From NCBI GenBank assembly GCA_022843905.1, contig JALHMT010000017.1, positions 54,033-118,032 on the forward strand: 64,000 bases of DNA. Direction: 5' to 3'. Within the stretch, counting starts at the first letter, position 1. Every line of letters starts with the position of its first letter. Shown piece by piece: positions 17,548 to 27,559 of the stretch. The position numbers and the translations under genes are program-made. The notes beneath the pieces were generated by a model, which did no database searches, was not told the DNA's origin, and was given only the letters and a program-made list of their open reading frames with translations. Origin of the DNA: Rubrivivax sp. GTDB taxonomy: Bacteria > Pseudomonadota > Gammaproteobacteria > Burkholderiales > Burkholderiaceae_C.

Positions 17548-18926
17548 CGACGAAGAAGGTCTTCATCCGCACCTTCGGGTGCCAGATGAACGAGTACGAC
17601 TCCGACAAGATGGCCGACGTGCTGAACGCGGCACAAGGCTACGAGCCGACCCAGGATGTCGAGCAGGCGGACCTGATCCTCTTCAATACCTGCTCGGTGC
17701 GCGAGAAGGCCCAGGAGAAGGTCTTCAGCGACCTCGGGCGCGTCAAGCACCTGAAGAAGAAGGGCGTGATGATCGGCGTTGGAGGCTGCGTGGCCAGCCA
17801 GGAAGGTGCGGCCATCATCGAACGCGCACCCTACGTCGACCTGGTTTTCGGGCCACAGACCCTGCACCGCCTGCCGCAGATGATCGAGCAGCGACTGTCG
17901 TCGCGCCGCCCCCAGGTCGACATCAGCTTCCCCGAGATCGAGAAGTTCGACCACCTGCCACCGGCGCGTGTCGAGGGCTCCAGCGCCTTCGTGTCCATCA
18001 TGGAAGGCTGCTCGAAGTACTGCTCCTACTGCGTGGTGCCCTACACGCGCGGCGAGGAGGTGAGCCGCCCTTTCGATGACGTGCTTGTCGAGGTGGCCGG
18101 CCTGGCCGGACAAGGCGTGAAGGAAGTGACCTTGCTCGGGCAGAACGTCAACGCCTACCGCGGCACCATGGGTGGCACCGCCGAGATCGCCGACTTCGCG
18201 CTGCTGCTGGAATACGTGGCCGGAATCCCCGGCATCGAGCGCATCCGCTACACCACCAGCCATCCCAACGAGTTCACGCAGCGGCTCATCGACGCCTACG
18301 CAAAGCTGCCGCAGCTGGTGAATCACCTGCACCTGCCGGTGCAGCATGGCAGCGACCGCATCCTGATGGCCATGAAGCGCGGCTACACGGCGATGGAGTA
18401 CAAGAGCACCATCCGCAAGCTGCGGGCGGTGCGTCCCGGCATCAGCCTGTCCAGCGATTTCATCGTTGGGTTCCCTGGCGAGACAGAGGACGACTTTGGC
18501 AGGATGATGAAGCTGATCGAGGACGTGGGTTTCGACGCCTCCTTCAGCTTCGTCTTCAGTGCCCGGCCCGGCACGCCGGCAGCCAACCTGCCCGACGAGA
18601 CGCCGCCGGCGCGCAAGCTGGCGCGGCTGCAGGAGCTGCAGGCCGCCATCGAACGCAACGTGCGCCGCATCGGCGCTTCGCGGGTGGGCACCCGGCAACG
18701 CATCCTCGTGGAAGGTCCGTCGCGCAAGAGCGCCGCAGAACTGATGGGCCGCACCGAATGCAACCGCATCGTCAACTTCGACGGGGGACCGCTGGCCCCG
18801 CGCCTCGTGGGCCAGATGATCGAGGTGACGATCACCGAGGCCCTGCCGCACTCGCTGCGCGGCACGCCCGTGGTCAGCGAGACGCCCGAGACCGCCCCGG
18901 CCCGAAACCCCGCCACCACAGCATGA
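17544..18926 (+). CDS. miaB: tRNA-2-methylthio-N6-dimethylallyladenosine synthase
   Basis: A 460-residue radical-SAM methylthiotransferase that adds the 2-methylthio group to i6A37 of tRNAs reading UNN codons. The N-terminal domain has cysteines in [21 protein letters not shown] and GGCVASQEG that hold the auxiliary 4Fe-4S cluster; the radical-SAM cluster motif is CSKYCSYC (near residue 157). A C-terminal TRAM domain binds tRNA. The start overlaps the preceding exported-protein gene by four bases. Its last 53 bases overlap the 3' end of a convergent membrane-protein gene. Confidence 0.96.
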   Translation: MTTKKVFIRTFGCQMNEYDSDKMADVLNAAQGYEPTQDVEQADLILFNTCSVREKAQEKVFSDLGRVKHLKKKGVMIGVGGCVASQEGAAIIERAPYVDLVFGPQTLHRLPQMIEQRLSSRRPQVDISFPEIEKFDHLPPARVEGSSAFVSIMEGCSKYCSYCVVPYTRGEEVSRPFDDVLVEVAGLAGQGVKEVTLLGQNVNAYRGTMGGTAEIADFALLLEYVAGIPGIERIRYTTSHPNEFTQRLIDAYAKLPQLVNHLHLPVQHGSDRILMAMKRGYTAMEYKSTIRKLRAVRPGISLSSDFIVGFPGETEDDFGRMMKLIEDVGFDASFSFVFSARPGTPAANLPDETPPARKLARLQELQAAIERNVRRIGASRVGTRQRILVEGPSRKSAAELMGRTECNRIVNFDGGPLAPRLVGQMIEVTITEALPHSLRGTPVVSETPETAPARNPATTA

Positions 18927-19167
18927 GGGCGCACAGGAGCACCATCCCCAGGTAGGTGAGCATCTTGCCGTCCCGGCCGAACACCAGCAGGCCGACGAGA
19001 GCGGGAATCGTCGTGCCGGCGCTGGCGTAAGCCAGCAATGGCCTGAAACCCAGGCCGGTCAGTTCCCGGCGCCACAGCAGCTTGGCCGAAGCACACGCCA
19101 GCAACGCCAGGGTCATCGGCACGGCGAAGAAACCCGCGATGTGCCAGAAAACATCAACCAGGCCCAT
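18874..19167 (-). CDS. Small membrane protein of unknown function
   Basis: A 97-residue protein with about four hydrophobic helices ([54 protein letters not shown]) and a short basic tail. I do not recognise the family. The ribosome site AGGA seven bases before the start and the helix pattern support it as a real gene. Its 3' end overlaps miaB by 53 bases on the opposite strand, and it faces away from hemA. Confidence 0.6.
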   Translation of the reverse strand: MGLVDVFWHIAGFFAVPMTLALLACASAKLLWRRELTGLGFRPLLAYASAGTTIPALVGLLVFGRDGKMLTYLGMVLLCALMLWWRGFGPGRSRASR

Positions 19168-19251
19168 ACTGTCCTTTGGCTGCAGCGGCCACAGGCCGAA
19201 AAAGCTTGATGGCGATCAAGGAGCTTTCGGGCTCCCGCGGGAAACTACACA

Positions 19252-19282
19252 TTGCGCCGATGTGTCAACCTAGCCTTACAAT
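19252..19282 (+). promoter_or_regulatory. Promoter of hemA, possibly giving a leaderless mRNA
   Basis: TACAAT (19277–19282) resembles a -10 box, with TTGCGC (19252–19257) upstream at a wide 19-base spacing. The -10 box ends only six bases before the GTG start of hemA, so transcription would begin at or next to the start codon. No ribosome-binding sequence is visible before the GTG. Confidence 0.5.
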
Positions 19283-19288
19283 GTCTTC

Positions 19289-20587
19289 GTGAGCGTATTC
19301 GCCCTCGGGCTCAACCACACCACCGCACCGCTGGACATCCGCGGGCGGTTCGCCTTCGCTCCTGAACAGATGGGGCCGGCCCTGCAATCGCTCAAGCAGC
19401 GCTTGCATCGTGTCCTGCCGGAAGCGGCGTTGGTGTCGACCTGCAATCGTACCGAGTTGTACGTGGCTGGTTCGACCGGCTCGATGGACGACATCGTCGT
19501 GCCCACCCTGGACTGGCTGGCGGAACACGGCGGCCTGCAACGCGCCCAGTTGCAGCATCACAGCTACGTGCGCGAAGAGCGCGATGCCGCGCGGCATGCC
19601 TTCCGTGTCGCCTCGGGACTCGATTCGATGGTGCTGGGCGAGCCGCAGATCCTGGGCCAGATGAAGCAGGCCGTGCGGCAAGCCGAAGAAGCCGGCACCC
19701 TGGGCACCACGCTGCACCAGCTGTTCCAGCGCTCGTTCTCGGTGGCCAAGGAAGTTCGCAGCTCGACCGAGATCGGCGCCCATTCCATCAGCATGGCCGC
19801 TGCCGCGGTGCGCATGGCAGCGCAGCTGTTCGAAGACCTGAAGGACATTCATGTCCTCTTCGTCGGTGCGGGCGAAATGATCGAGCTGGTGGCCACCCAC
19901 TTTGCAGCCCGCAACCCCAAGTCCATCAGTGTGGCCAACCGCACCATGGAGCGCGGCGAACGTCTGGCAGCCAGGTTCGGTGCGCGAACGCTGCGACTGT
20001 CCGACCTGCCCGGTCACCTGCACGAGTTCGACGCCGTCATCTCCTGCACGGCGAGTTCGCTGCCCATCATCGGTCTGGGTGCCGTCGAAAGCGCGCTGCG
20101 CCAGCGCCGCCACCGCCCCATCTACATGGTCGATCTGGCCGTGCCGCGCGACATCGAGCCCGAAGTCGCCGCGTTGAACGACGTCTATCTGTACACCGTC
20201 GACGATCTTTCGACCCTGGTCCAGACCGCCGGCGAGAAGCGTCAGGCCGCGGTGGCCCAGGCCGAAGCCATCATCGACGCCGGCGTGCAGAGCTTCGCCC
20301 ACTGGCTCGACCAGCGCGCGGCCGTGCCCGTCATCCAGGCACTGAACCGCCAGGCCGACGACTGGGCAGCCATCGAGATGCATCGCGCTCGCCGCATGCT
20401 GGCCAAGGGTGAGCCGATCGAGGGCGTACTCGAGGCACTGGCCCGCGGCCTCACGCACAAGATGCTGCACGGCACGATGGCCGAACTGCACGCTGCCGAC
20501 GGGGCCGACCGGGAAGAGCTGGTGCAGACGATTTCGCGCCTGTTCCTGCGCCAGAGTACGCGCCAACCCGGCGGCGACCACCGCTAG
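19289..20587 (+). CDS. hemA: Glutamyl-tRNA reductase
   Basis: A 432-residue enzyme that reduces Glu-tRNA(Glu) to glutamate-1-semialdehyde, the first step of haem synthesis by the C5 route. Visible features are the N-terminus [17 protein letters not shown], the catalytic Cys in STCNRTELY (about residue 50), the conserved [10 protein letters not shown], and an NADPH-binding domain ([20 protein letters not shown], about 190). The C-terminal dimerisation helix ends normally. The frame opens with GTG at 19289; the ATG at 19281 is out of frame and hits a stop at once. The gene is followed closely by prfA and prmC, a common hemA–prfA–prmC cluster. Confidence 0.96.
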   Translation: MSVFALGLNHTTAPLDIRGRFAFAPEQMGPALQSLKQRLHRVLPEAALVSTCNRTELYVAGSTGSMDDIVVPTLDWLAEHGGLQRAQLQHHSYVREERDAARHAFRVASGLDSMVLGEPQILGQMKQAVRQAEEAGTLGTTLHQLFQRSFSVAKEVRSSTEIGAHSISMAAAAVRMAAQLFEDLKDIHVLFVGAGEMIELVATHFAARNPKSISVANRTMERGERLAARFGARTLRLSDLPGHLHEFDAVISCTASSLPIIGLGAVESALRQRRHRPIYMVDLAVPRDIEPEVAALNDVYLYTVDDLSTLVQTAGEKRQAAVAQAEAIIDAGVQSFAHWLDQRAAVPVIQALNRQADDWAAIEMHRARRMLAKGEPIEGVLEALARGLTHKMLHGTMAELHAADGADREELVQTISRLFLRQSTRQPGGDHR

Positions 20588-20643
20588 TTTTCTGGGAGCC
20601 GGCCCGGCTGCGCAAGCGCGTGGCAGCGGGCGGCTGCCGCTGC

Positions 20644-21741
20644 ATGAATCCATCCCTCAGAGAACAGTTCGAGCGTCTGGGCCTGCGCCTGAACGAACTC
20701 GACGCGAGTCTGGCCGACCCACAGGTATCAGCCGACATCAAGCGCTACCGCACGCTGTCACGCGAGCAGGCCGAGGTGGCCGGCATCGTCGAGCGTTTCC
20801 GGCGCTTCCAGCAACGTGAGGCCGACTTGCAGACCGCCCAGGCCATGCTCGCTGACGCAGCCCTGGACGCAGACATGGCCGCCATGGCGCGTGACGAAGC
20901 TGCCGAGGCCCAGGCCGATCTCGACCGCCTGCTCTCCGAGCTGCAGGCCGCCCTGCTGCCGCGCGACCCCGACGACGAGCGCAACGCCTTCCTGGAGATC
21001 CGGGCGGGCACGGGTGGCGACGAGTCGGCGCTGTTCGCGGGCGACCTCGCTCGCATGTACCTCCGCTACTGCGAACGCCAGCGCTGGCGCACCGAGGTGT
21101 TGAGCGAGAGTGCGGCAGAGCTCGGCGGCTACAAGGAGCTGGTGCTGCGCATCGAGGGGGAGCGCGTCTACGAGGCGCTGCGCTTCGAGTCGGGCGGCCA
21201 CCGTGTGCAGCGCGTGCCGGCCACCGAATCGCAGGGGCGCATCCACACCAGCGCCTGCACGGTGGCGGTGATGCCCGAGCCCGACGAGGCCGAGGAGATC
21301 CAGCTCAACCCGGCGGAGCTGCGCATAGACACCTTCCGCGCCAGCGGCGCCGGCGGGCAGCACGTCAACAAGACCGACAGCGCGATCCGCATCACCCACC
21401 TGCCCACGGGCCTGGTCGCCGAGTGCCAGGACGACCGTTCCCAGCACCGAAACAAGGCCAAGGCGATGGCGGTGCTGGCCGCCCGACTGCGCGACAAGGA
21501 CCGCAACGAGCGCGCTGCCAAGGAAGCGGCCACGCGCAAGACACTGATCGGCAGCGGCGATCGATCCGACCGAATCCGCACCTACAACTATCCGCAGGGC
21601 AGGCTGACCGACCATCGCATCAACCTGACGCTCTACAAGCTGGGGCAGGTGCTGGACGGTGACCTGCAGGACGTGGTCGATGCACTCAAGGCCGCACGCG
21701 CCGCCGAACAGCTGGCTCAGCTGGAATCGGGCGGCCACTGA
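20644..21741 (+). CDS. prfA: Peptide chain release factor 1
   Basis: A 365-residue class I release factor that recognises UAA and UAG and triggers peptide release on the ribosome. It has the GGQ motif in [17 protein letters not shown] (about residue 236), the codon-reading domain with [12 protein letters not shown] and the usual N-terminal helical domain. The ATG at 20644 follows a 56-base gap from hemA; an earlier in-frame ATG at 20620 is not conserved in family starts. Its stop codon shares one base with the start of prmC, which encodes the enzyme that methylates the Gln of this GGQ. Confidence 0.95.
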   Translation: MNPSLREQFERLGLRLNELDASLADPQVSADIKRYRTLSREQAEVAGIVERFRRFQQREADLQTAQAMLADAALDADMAAMARDEAAEAQADLDRLLSELQAALLPRDPDDERNAFLEIRAGTGGDESALFAGDLARMYLRYCERQRWRTEVLSESAAELGGYKELVLRIEGERVYEALRFESGGHRVQRVPATESQGRIHTSACTVAVMPEPDEAEEIQLNPAELRIDTFRASGAGGQHVNKTDSAIRITHLPTGLVAECQDDRSQHRNKAKAMAVLAARLRDKDRNERAAKEAATRKTLIGSGDRSDRIRTYNYPQGRLTDHRINLTLYKLGQVLDGDLQDVVDALKAARAAEQLAQLESGGH

Positions 21742-22571
21742 TGCTGGTGGCTCAGGCGCTGGCCCAAGCACGCGAACGGGGCGTGCCACGGCTGGATGCG
21801 CAACTGCTGGTCGCCCATCACCTGGGGCGATCGCGCAGCTGGGTGCTGGCCCATGGCGACGACGAGATCGCTCCCGACCGGCGGGCTGCGCTGCTGGCCG
21901 ACATCGACCGTCTGGCGCAAGGCGTGCCGCTGGCCTATCTGCGGGGCGAACGCGAGTTCCATGGCCTGACGCTCGAAGTCAGCCCTGCCGTGCTGATTCC
22001 TCGGCCCGACACCGAAATCCTGGTCGACTGGGCGCTGCAGATCCTGCAGCCGAAGACTGCCGCAGGCGAGGCCATGCGGGTGGCTGATCTGGGCACGGGC
22101 AGCGGCGCCATCGCGCTGGCGGTGCGCCGTGGTTGCCCGGGAGCCGAGGTCGTGGCCACCGACCTCAGCGTTGCAGCGCTGGATGTGGCACGCCGGAACG
22201 CATCGCGGCTGGGCTTGGCCATCGATTTCCGCACCGGCTCCTGGTGGCAGCCGCTGGCTGGCGAGCGCTTCGATCTGCTGCTGTCGAATCCCCCGTATAT
22301 CGCAGAGGGCGATCGGCATCTCGCCGCACTCCTGCATGAACCGCAAGCGGCCCTGACGCCCGGCGGCGACGGCCTGTCGGCCCTGCGCACGCTCGCGCAC
22401 GGCGGCCCGGCCCACCTGACAGAGGGCGGTTGGCTGCTGCTGGAGCACGGTCACGACCAGGCCCAAGCCGTTGCCGACGCCCTGACGGCTGCCGGGCTCG
22501 TCGCCGTGGAGACGCGCGTCGACCTGGCCGGCCTGCCGCGCTGCACCGGTGGCCGCCGAGCCGGTCGTTGA
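21741..22571 (+). CDS. prmC: Release factor glutamine N5-methyltransferase
   Basis: A 276-residue SAM-dependent enzyme that methylates the GGQ glutamine of RF1 and RF2. It shows a helical N-terminal substrate domain (ARERGVPRLDAQLLVAHHLG), PRPDTEILVDWAL, the SAM loop VADLGTGSGAIALAV (about residue 115) and the catalytic NPPY motif in LLLSNPPYIAEGD (about 185). It is translationally coupled to prfA (TGATG overlap), pairing enzyme and substrate in one transcript. Confidence 0.96.
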   Translation: MLVAQALAQARERGVPRLDAQLLVAHHLGRSRSWVLAHGDDEIAPDRRAALLADIDRLAQGVPLAYLRGEREFHGLTLEVSPAVLIPRPDTEILVDWALQILQPKTAAGEAMRVADLGTGSGAIALAVRRGCPGAEVVATDLSVAALDVARRNASRLGLAIDFRTGSWWQPLAGERFDLLLSNPPYIAEGDRHLAALLHEPQAALTPGGDGLSALRTLAHGGPAHLTEGGWLLLEHGHDQAQAVADALTAAGLVAVETRVDLAGLPRCTGGRRAGR

Positions 22572-22721
22572 GGCAGCGGCACCGCTGACGCCGCTGCACC
22601 ACGGCTCGCGGCCAGTCGCGTCAAGAATCGACGTCGCGGCCGCCCCGCGGCATGCGGGAACGTGCGGCACGAGGCATGATGAATCCGACGCGCCCCCTGT
22701 CGGCGCGCACAGGAGTCCGAC

Positions 22722-23297
22722 ATGCATGCTGCCGTCCGGTATGCGGCTTCACTGCTGCTCGCGCTGACCACCGTGTCGTCCGGCGCAAGCGGGCTTCAGG
22801 CGCCCGACAGCAGCGTGCTGTGGCCTCAGTGGCAGGCACGTCTGACGGTGTCGATCCTGCCGCCGTCCACGGGCTCGCTGCTGACCGCCACCGAGGCCGG
22901 TGCCTCGCGCGACGCCGGGCATACCACCCTGCTGCTCGGCGACTACTACTTCCGCGTGCCCGGGCTCGATCTCATGTCACGCCATGGTCGCCTGCGCGCC
23001 AGCACGGGCCTGATGATCAGCCAGCGAAGCATCGGATCACAGGGCCTGCAGGGCCCCCGGGGCGGCGAGGTGCAGCGCGACCAGGCCTCCACCCTGCCCT
23101 ACCTGGGTCTGGGCTACAGCGGGCTGTCGTTGAAAGGGGGCTGGAGGTTCGACGCCGACATCGGCATCGTCGCCGGCAACCCGTCGGGTGCCTGGCGCCT
23201 CGGCCGCGCCCTCCTGGGCGACCAGGGCGCCGACGGGAGTCTTCGCGACCTGCGGCTGTCGCCCGTACTGCAGTTCGGCGTGAGCTACGCGTTCTGA
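22722..23297 (+). CDS. Predicted exported beta-barrel-like protein, function unknown
   Basis: A 191-residue protein with a signal peptide (AASLLLALTTVSSGASG) and a mature part with alternating polar and hydrophobic stretches ending in FGVSYAF. A terminal Phe in such a strand is typical of outer-membrane beta-barrels recognised by the Bam machinery. Segments such as DYYFRVPG, GLRAS-type strands and LSPVLQFGVSYAF fit a small barrel of about eight strands. No family was recognised. A GGAG ribosome site precedes the start. It stands alone between prmC and the convergent CoA-transferase gene. Confidence 0.6.
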   Translation: MHAAVRYAASLLLALTTVSSGASGLQAPDSSVLWPQWQARLTVSILPPSTGSLLTATEAGASRDAGHTTLLLGDYYFRVPGLDLMSRHGRLRASTGLMISQRSIGSQGLQGPRGGEVQRDQASTLPYLGLGYSGLSLKGGWRFDADIGIVAGNPSGAWRLGRALLGDQGADGSLRDLRLSPVLQFGVSYAF

Positions 23298-23349
23298 CCC
23301 GAAGCAGCCCGGCGACGGCTGACCGCTGCGCGCACCACCACGGACCCGG

Positions 23350-24915
23350 TCAAGCGGTATTCATGGGCCCGTCGCGGAAGATGCGCGCGTCCATCGTGCG
23401 CAAGTGCGGCGACACCGCCACGGGCGCACCGATCACGCCCAGGACGTCCTGCTGCAGGTCGATGCCCGGCGCGATCTCGATCAGCACGAGTTGGCCGTCC
23501 AGCAGCTCGAACACCGCCCGTTCGGTGATGTAGCGGACCTGGCGCCCCAGGCTGGCCACGTAGGGGCCGTTGAAGCTGAGATGGCTGACGGCGGGCACCA
23601 GTTTCCCGACACGCCCCTCGTGCTGGAGGGTCAGCCGGCCGTCGGCCGCCCGCACCCGCAGACCACCGGCCGTGAGCGTGCCCATGAAGACCACGCGCTT
23701 CGTGCTCTGGGTGATGTTGATGAAGCCGCCCACGCCGGAGATCACGTCCCCGAACCGACTGACGTTGACGTTGCCGAGGGGGTCGAACTCCGCCAGCCCG
23801 AGGAAGGCGATGTCCAGGCCGCCGCCGTCGTAGAAATCGAACATGGCGGCGTGGTCGATCACCGCTTCAGGATGGGCGCTGCACCCGAAGCTGAGCTTGT
23901 CGGCCGGTGTGCCGCCGATGGGGCCCGACTCCAGCGTCAGGGTGAAGCCTTCTATGCCTTCCTCGCGCGCCACCTGGCCCATCCCGGCGGGCATGCCAAC
24001 GCCCAGGTTGACCACCGGACGAGACAGCGCAGCCAGCTCGAGCAGCGCGCGCCGTTGCACGATCTTGCGCACGTCCAGGGGCGTGAACGAGCCTGCCGGT
24101 TGCGACGCCGGTATCCGCGAAAGGCGCTGAGATGCGCTGAGGTAGTCGTCGTTGTGCTTCTCGCCGAAAGTCATCCAGTGGTCGTCTTCGCCTTCACTGA
24201 CCACCAGGTGGTCGACCAGGATGCCAGGCACGCGCACCAGGTTGGGGTCGAGCTCGCCGGCGGGCACCACCCGCTTGACCTGCGCGATGACGATGCCCCC
24301 GCTGTTGTGCGCCGCCTGGGCGATGGCCAACAGATCCTGGTGGAAGGGTTCGTGTTCGGTGGTGAGGTTGCCGCGCTCGTCGGCCGTGGTGGCGCGAATG
24401 AGCGCCACGTGCACCGGAAAGGAAGGGTAGAACAGCTGCTCGCTGCCGCCGATGTGCACGAGTTCGACCACCGAAGCGCGCGTGCGAGGCGTGAGACGCG
24501 CCCCACCGTGGCGAGGATCGACGAAGGTGTGCAGCCCGATAGGCGTGAGCACGCCGGCCTTGCCGCCGGCGATGGCACGGTAGAGGTGGGTGATGACGCC
24601 CTGGGGGAGGTTGTAGGCTTCGACCAGGTCGTCCTGCACCAGACGCCCCAGGCGGGGTGCGGAGATCCAGTGGCCGCCGATGATGCGCTTGACCAGCCCG
24701 GCATGACCGAAGTGGTTCACGCCGCGGCTGAGCTTGTCGCCCTGGCCGGCGGCATACACCAGCGTGAGATCGCGAGGTGAGCCGATCTGAAGAAAGCGCT
24801 GCTCCAGCGCCGAGGTCACGACTTCGGCATGGCCGGCGCCGACGAATCCGGCACACACCACGGTCTGGCCGTCCTGCACCAGGGCGGCGGCCTGTTCGGC
24901 GCTGATGCGATTCAT
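23350..24915 (-). CDS. Acyl-CoA:acetate/3-ketoacid CoA-transferase, fused alpha-beta type
   Basis: A 521-residue family I CoA-transferase with both subunits fused, like YdiF and propionate CoA-transferase. The N-terminal half begins RISAEQAAALVQDGQTVVCAGFVGAGH; the C-terminal half has VVNLGVGMPAGMGQVA and the catalytic Glu in TLTLESGPIGGTPADK (about residue 325), which forms the glutamyl-CoA thioester. It moves CoA between short acyl-CoAs and free acids in the cytoplasm; the exact substrates are not readable. The downstream end converges on the barrel-like gene, and the start follows yacG by 27 bases on the same strand, so it may be read through from the pil–yacG operon. Confidence 0.85.
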   Translation of the reverse strand: MNRISAEQAAALVQDGQTVVCAGFVGAGHAEVVTSALEQRFLQIGSPRDLTLVYAAGQGDKLSRGVNHFGHAGLVKRIIGGHWISAPRLGRLVQDDLVEAYNLPQGVITHLYRAIAGGKAGVLTPIGLHTFVDPRHGGARLTPRTRASVVELVHIGGSEQLFYPSFPVHVALIRATTADERGNLTTEHEPFHQDLLAIAQAAHNSGGIVIAQVKRVVPAGELDPNLVRVPGILVDHLVVSEGEDDHWMTFGEKHNDDYLSASQRLSRIPASQPAGSFTPLDVRKIVQRRALLELAALSRPVVNLGVGMPAGMGQVAREEGIEGFTLTLESGPIGGTPADKLSFGCSAHPEAVIDHAAMFDFYDGGGLDIAFLGLAEFDPLGNVNVSRFGDVISGVGGFINITQSTKRVVFMGTLTAGGLRVRAADGRLTLQHEGRVGKLVPAVSHLSFNGPYVASLGRQVRYITERAVFELLDGQLVLIEIAPGIDLQQDVLGVIGAPVAVSPHLRTMDARIFRDGPMNTA

Positions 24916-24942
24916 GGCTTGCAGTGCGGGTCGGCCACTTGC

Positions 24943-25161
24943 TCAGTGCAGGTCGGACACCGCGTCGCCGCCCTCGCCCTGCGGAGGCTGAGCGTCGGCC
25001 ACGCGAAACTTCTCGGTGGCCCATGCCCCCAGGTCCACGTTGCGGCAGCGTTCGCAGCAGAACGGACGGAACGCATTGTGCGGGCCGTAGACCGAGGGCC
25101 CCCGGCAAGTCGGACAGGGCACCAACCGTTCAGGCAATGGCTCGGTCACAGGCTCGGACAT
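24943..25161 (-). CDS. yacG: DNA gyrase inhibitor YacG
   Basis: A 72-residue zinc protein with the family layout: CPTC (about residues 16–19), a short loop GPSVYGPHNAFRPF, then CCERCRNVDLGAWATEKFRV. YacG binds GyrB and inhibits DNA gyrase. It is the final member of the conserved pilD–coaE–zapD–yacG order, 20 bases after zapD. The ATG at 25161 gives the usual family length. Confidence 0.92.
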   Translation of the reverse strand: MSEPVTEPLPERLVPCPTCRGPSVYGPHNAFRPFCCERCRNVDLGAWATEKFRVADAQPPQGEGGDAVSDLH

Positions 25162-25181
25162 CTGAGAACACAGGGCGGGGA

Positions 25182-25937
25182 TCAGGCACAGAGCGTCAGC
25201 TCGAACGGCGTGTCGACCGCCGCCGGACGCAGTCGGCCCTCGGCGTCGGCCTTCATCATGCGCACCGACACCATCAGTCGGTGACCTGTGATCTCGGGTA
25301 CCAGGCCGCCGGTCTCGTCGAAGGCCACACGCATCAGGTGGTACGACTTGCCTTGCGGCAGGCTCTGCTGGTAGTGACCGGCCAGGGCCACCATGCGCTG
25401 GGGCACGCCGCTGTCGCGCAGCAGTCCCATCAGCACCTGCAAGGCATCGGCCAGCGGCATCAGGTGACTGATCCAGCCGGTCAGGTCGGCGCGGCGCCTG
25501 GACGCTTCGTGCTGCTGCCAGGCGAAGTAGGCCGGAAGGTCGAACTCGCAGGTGCCGCCCGGGATGCTGATGCGGCTGCGGATGCTCATCAGCCACTCGT
25601 TGCCCGACAGTGCCGCACCGGCCTTGCCGGGCACCTGGTTCAGTCCGCTGAAGGCGCCGTCGACCCGCGTGATGACGCGGTCGAGCATGAGCTCGGAGAT
25701 GCCGGGGTGGCCGCGGTAGCCCATCAGCTGGGACTTGTGGCGCTCCAGTTCCTTCAGCAGGTCGGACTTGAGATCGGCACGCGAAGCGACGTCCATGACC
25801 TCGAACATCGTCGCCAGCGCGAAATGATGGTCGATGGCCGAGTCGCGGCGCACCAGTTCCTGCAAGCGCCCGAACAGATGCTCCAGCCGGAGCATGGTGC
25901 GGATTCCTTCGGTAAAGGGGTACTCGTACAGGACCAA
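25182..25937 (-). CDS. zapD: Cell division protein ZapD
   Basis: A 251-residue FtsZ-associated protein (formerly YacF) that bundles FtsZ filaments at mid-cell. It starts with the characteristic VLYEYPFTEGIRTMLRLEHLF and contains the helical and beta parts seen in the family (GYRGHPGISELMLDRV, CEFDLPAYFAWQQ, GKSYHLMRVAFD). It lies between coaE and yacG as in many Beta- and Gammaproteobacteria. Length is normal. Confidence 0.93.
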   Translation of the reverse strand: MVLYEYPFTEGIRTMLRLEHLFGRLQELVRRDSAIDHHFALATMFEVMDVASRADLKSDLLKELERHKSQLMGYRGHPGISELMLDRVITRVDGAFSGLNQVPGKAGAALSGNEWLMSIRSRISIPGGTCEFDLPAYFAWQQHEASRRRADLTGWISHLMPLADALQVLMGLLRDSGVPQRMVALAGHYQQSLPQGKSYHLMRVAFDETGGLVPEITGHRLMVSVRMMKADAEGRLRPAAVDTPFELTLCA

Positions 25938-26005
25938 GAGCTGCCGCTTTCAGAGCATGGCGCCGGACGGGTGCGTCCACGACGGGGCTGATTGTTTCAC
26001 AGGCA

Positions 26006-26611
26006 TCATGCTCTCGGCACCGAGGGCATCCACAGCGCCCACAATGCCAGGACCTCGGCCTGCAGCGCCTCGAGTGTCAAGCCCTCGTTGAAGATCACGG
26101 CGTCGGCGACGGCACGACGCTGAGCGCGTGAGGCCTGCTGAGAGATGACGCGGCGCACCGCGTCCTCACTCCACCCGGAACGCTCCACGACGCGCTCGAC
26201 CTGAGCGCGTTCGCTGCAGTCGACCACCAGCACGCGTTCGACGCGGCTTCGCCAGTGGCGCGACTCGACGAGCAGGGGCACGTCGAAGACGATCGGCGCA
26301 TCATCAGCCATGGCGGCCTGTCGGGCGGCCTCGGCACCGATCAACGGATGCAGCACCGCCTCCAGTCGCAGCCGGGCCCGTGGATCGTCGAAAGCGATGC
26401 GTCGCATGCGATCGCGGTCGAGGGCGCCATCTGCGGCGATGATGTCGGCGCCGAACGTTGCCGCCAGCGCGGGCAGGGCCGCACCGCCGGGAAGGGTCAG
26501 CGAGCGTGCGATGGCGTCGGTGTCGACCAGCACCGCGCCGCAGGCCACCAGCGTCCGCGCAACCGTGCTCTTGCCGCTGCCGATGCCCCCGGTCAGCCCG
26601 ATACGGCGCAT
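26006..26611 (-). CDS. coaE: Dephospho-CoA kinase
   Basis: A 201-residue P-loop kinase that phosphorylates dephospho-CoA at the 3'-ribose hydroxyl, the last step of coenzyme A synthesis. It has Walker A GLTGGIGSGKST at residues 5–16, the substrate segment VDTDAIARSLT and the lid region (HPLIGAEAARQ … VFDVPLLVES). It is 10 bases after pilD and is followed by zapD, in the conserved order. Confidence 0.95.
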   Translation of the reverse strand: MRRIGLTGGIGSGKSTVARTLVACGAVLVDTDAIARSLTLPGGAALPALAATFGADIIAADGALDRDRMRRIAFDDPRARLRLEAVLHPLIGAEAARQAAMADDAPIVFDVPLLVESRHWRSRVERVLVVDCSERAQVERVVERSGWSEDAVRRVISQQASRAQRRAVADAVIFNEGLTLEALQAEVLALWALWMPSVPRA

Positions 26612-26621
26612 CAGGGCTCCC

Positions 26622-27557
26622 TCAGGACCAGCCCATGAGGTCCAGCACGCGCGGCAGCCCGGCGAGCATCACCACCAGTCCGCCGCCTGCCAGAAACGGG
26701 CCGAAGGGCACAAATCGGCCTTCGCGCAGGGTGCTGCGCAGCTTCATCACGATGCCCACCGCGGCGCCGATCACCGAAGCCAGCAGCACGATGGGCAGGA
26801 TCGCCTGCCAGCCGAGCCAGGCCCCCAGAGCCGCCAGCAGCTTGAAGTCGCCATAGCCCATGCCCTCCTTGCCGGTGGTCAGCTTGAACAGCCAGTACAC
26901 CGACCACAACGACAGGTAGCCGACGGCGGCGCCCGTCACGGCATCCCAGGCAGACAAGCCTGGCAGCCAGCCGAGTCCGGCGGCCAGCAAGCCGCCCCAG
27001 AGCAGCGGGTAGGTCAGTGCGTCGGGCAGCACGGTGGTGTCCCAGTCGATGGCGGCCAGGGCCAGCAGCAAGGCGACGACCGCGCACCACAGCAGCGCGG
27101 TCCAGCCCGCACCGAAGCGCCAGCCCACTGCAGCGAACAAGACCGCCGTGAGCAGCTCGATGAAGGGATAGCGCAAGGGAATGCCCGCGCCGCAGGCAGA
27201 GCAGCGACCGCGCAGGTACAGCCAGCTCAGCACGGGGATGTTCTCGTACCAGCGGATGCGGTGGCCACAGGACGGACAGCGGGAGGCCGGGCGCAGCAGG
27301 TCCAGCGGCGCGAGCTTCTCGATGCCTTGGGTGATCGACGTGCCCGCCTGCAGCAGCCCAGGGTGCGCGTCGCCGGCAAACACCCGCCGGTAGGAGGCCG
27401 TGTCGCCGAGCTGGCCGGCAACGTCGCCCCACCACTGCCGCTCGAGCATCAGCGGCATGCGGTGGATGACGACGTTGAGAAAGCTGCCGATCAGCAGTCC
27501 GAGCAGGCCCAGCGCCCAAGGCGACAACATCGCCTCGAGTGGGAGGTCGGCGAACAC
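26622..27557 (-). CDS. pilD: Type IV prepilin leader peptidase/methyltransferase
   Basis: A 311-residue integral membrane protein that cleaves the prepilin leader after Gly and methylates the new N-terminus. The N-terminal cytoplasmic part has the zinc tetracysteine (CPSC and CSAC, about residues 95–125) used for methylation. The two catalytic aspartates are in AAIDWDTTVLPDALTYP (about 170) and the GXGD motif GMGYGDFKLLAALG (about 230). Seven to eight membrane helices are visible. It is the third gene of pilB–pilC–pilD, three bases after pilC. Confidence 0.95.
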   Translation of the reverse strand: MFADLPLEAMLSPWALGLLGLLIGSFLNVVIHRMPLMLERQWWGDVAGQLGDTASYRRVFAGDAHPGLLQAGTSITQGIEKLAPLDLLRPASRCPSCGHRIRWYENIPVLSWLYLRGRCSACGAGIPLRYPFIELLTAVLFAAVGWRFGAGWTALLWCAVVALLLALAAIDWDTTVLPDALTYPLLWGGLLAAGLGWLPGLSAWDAVTGAAVGYLSLWSVYWLFKLTTGKEGMGYGDFKLLAALGAWLGWQAILPIVLLASVIGAAVGIVMKLRSTLREGRFVPFGPFLAGGGLVVMLAGLPRVLDLMGWS

Positions 27558-27559
27558 GG

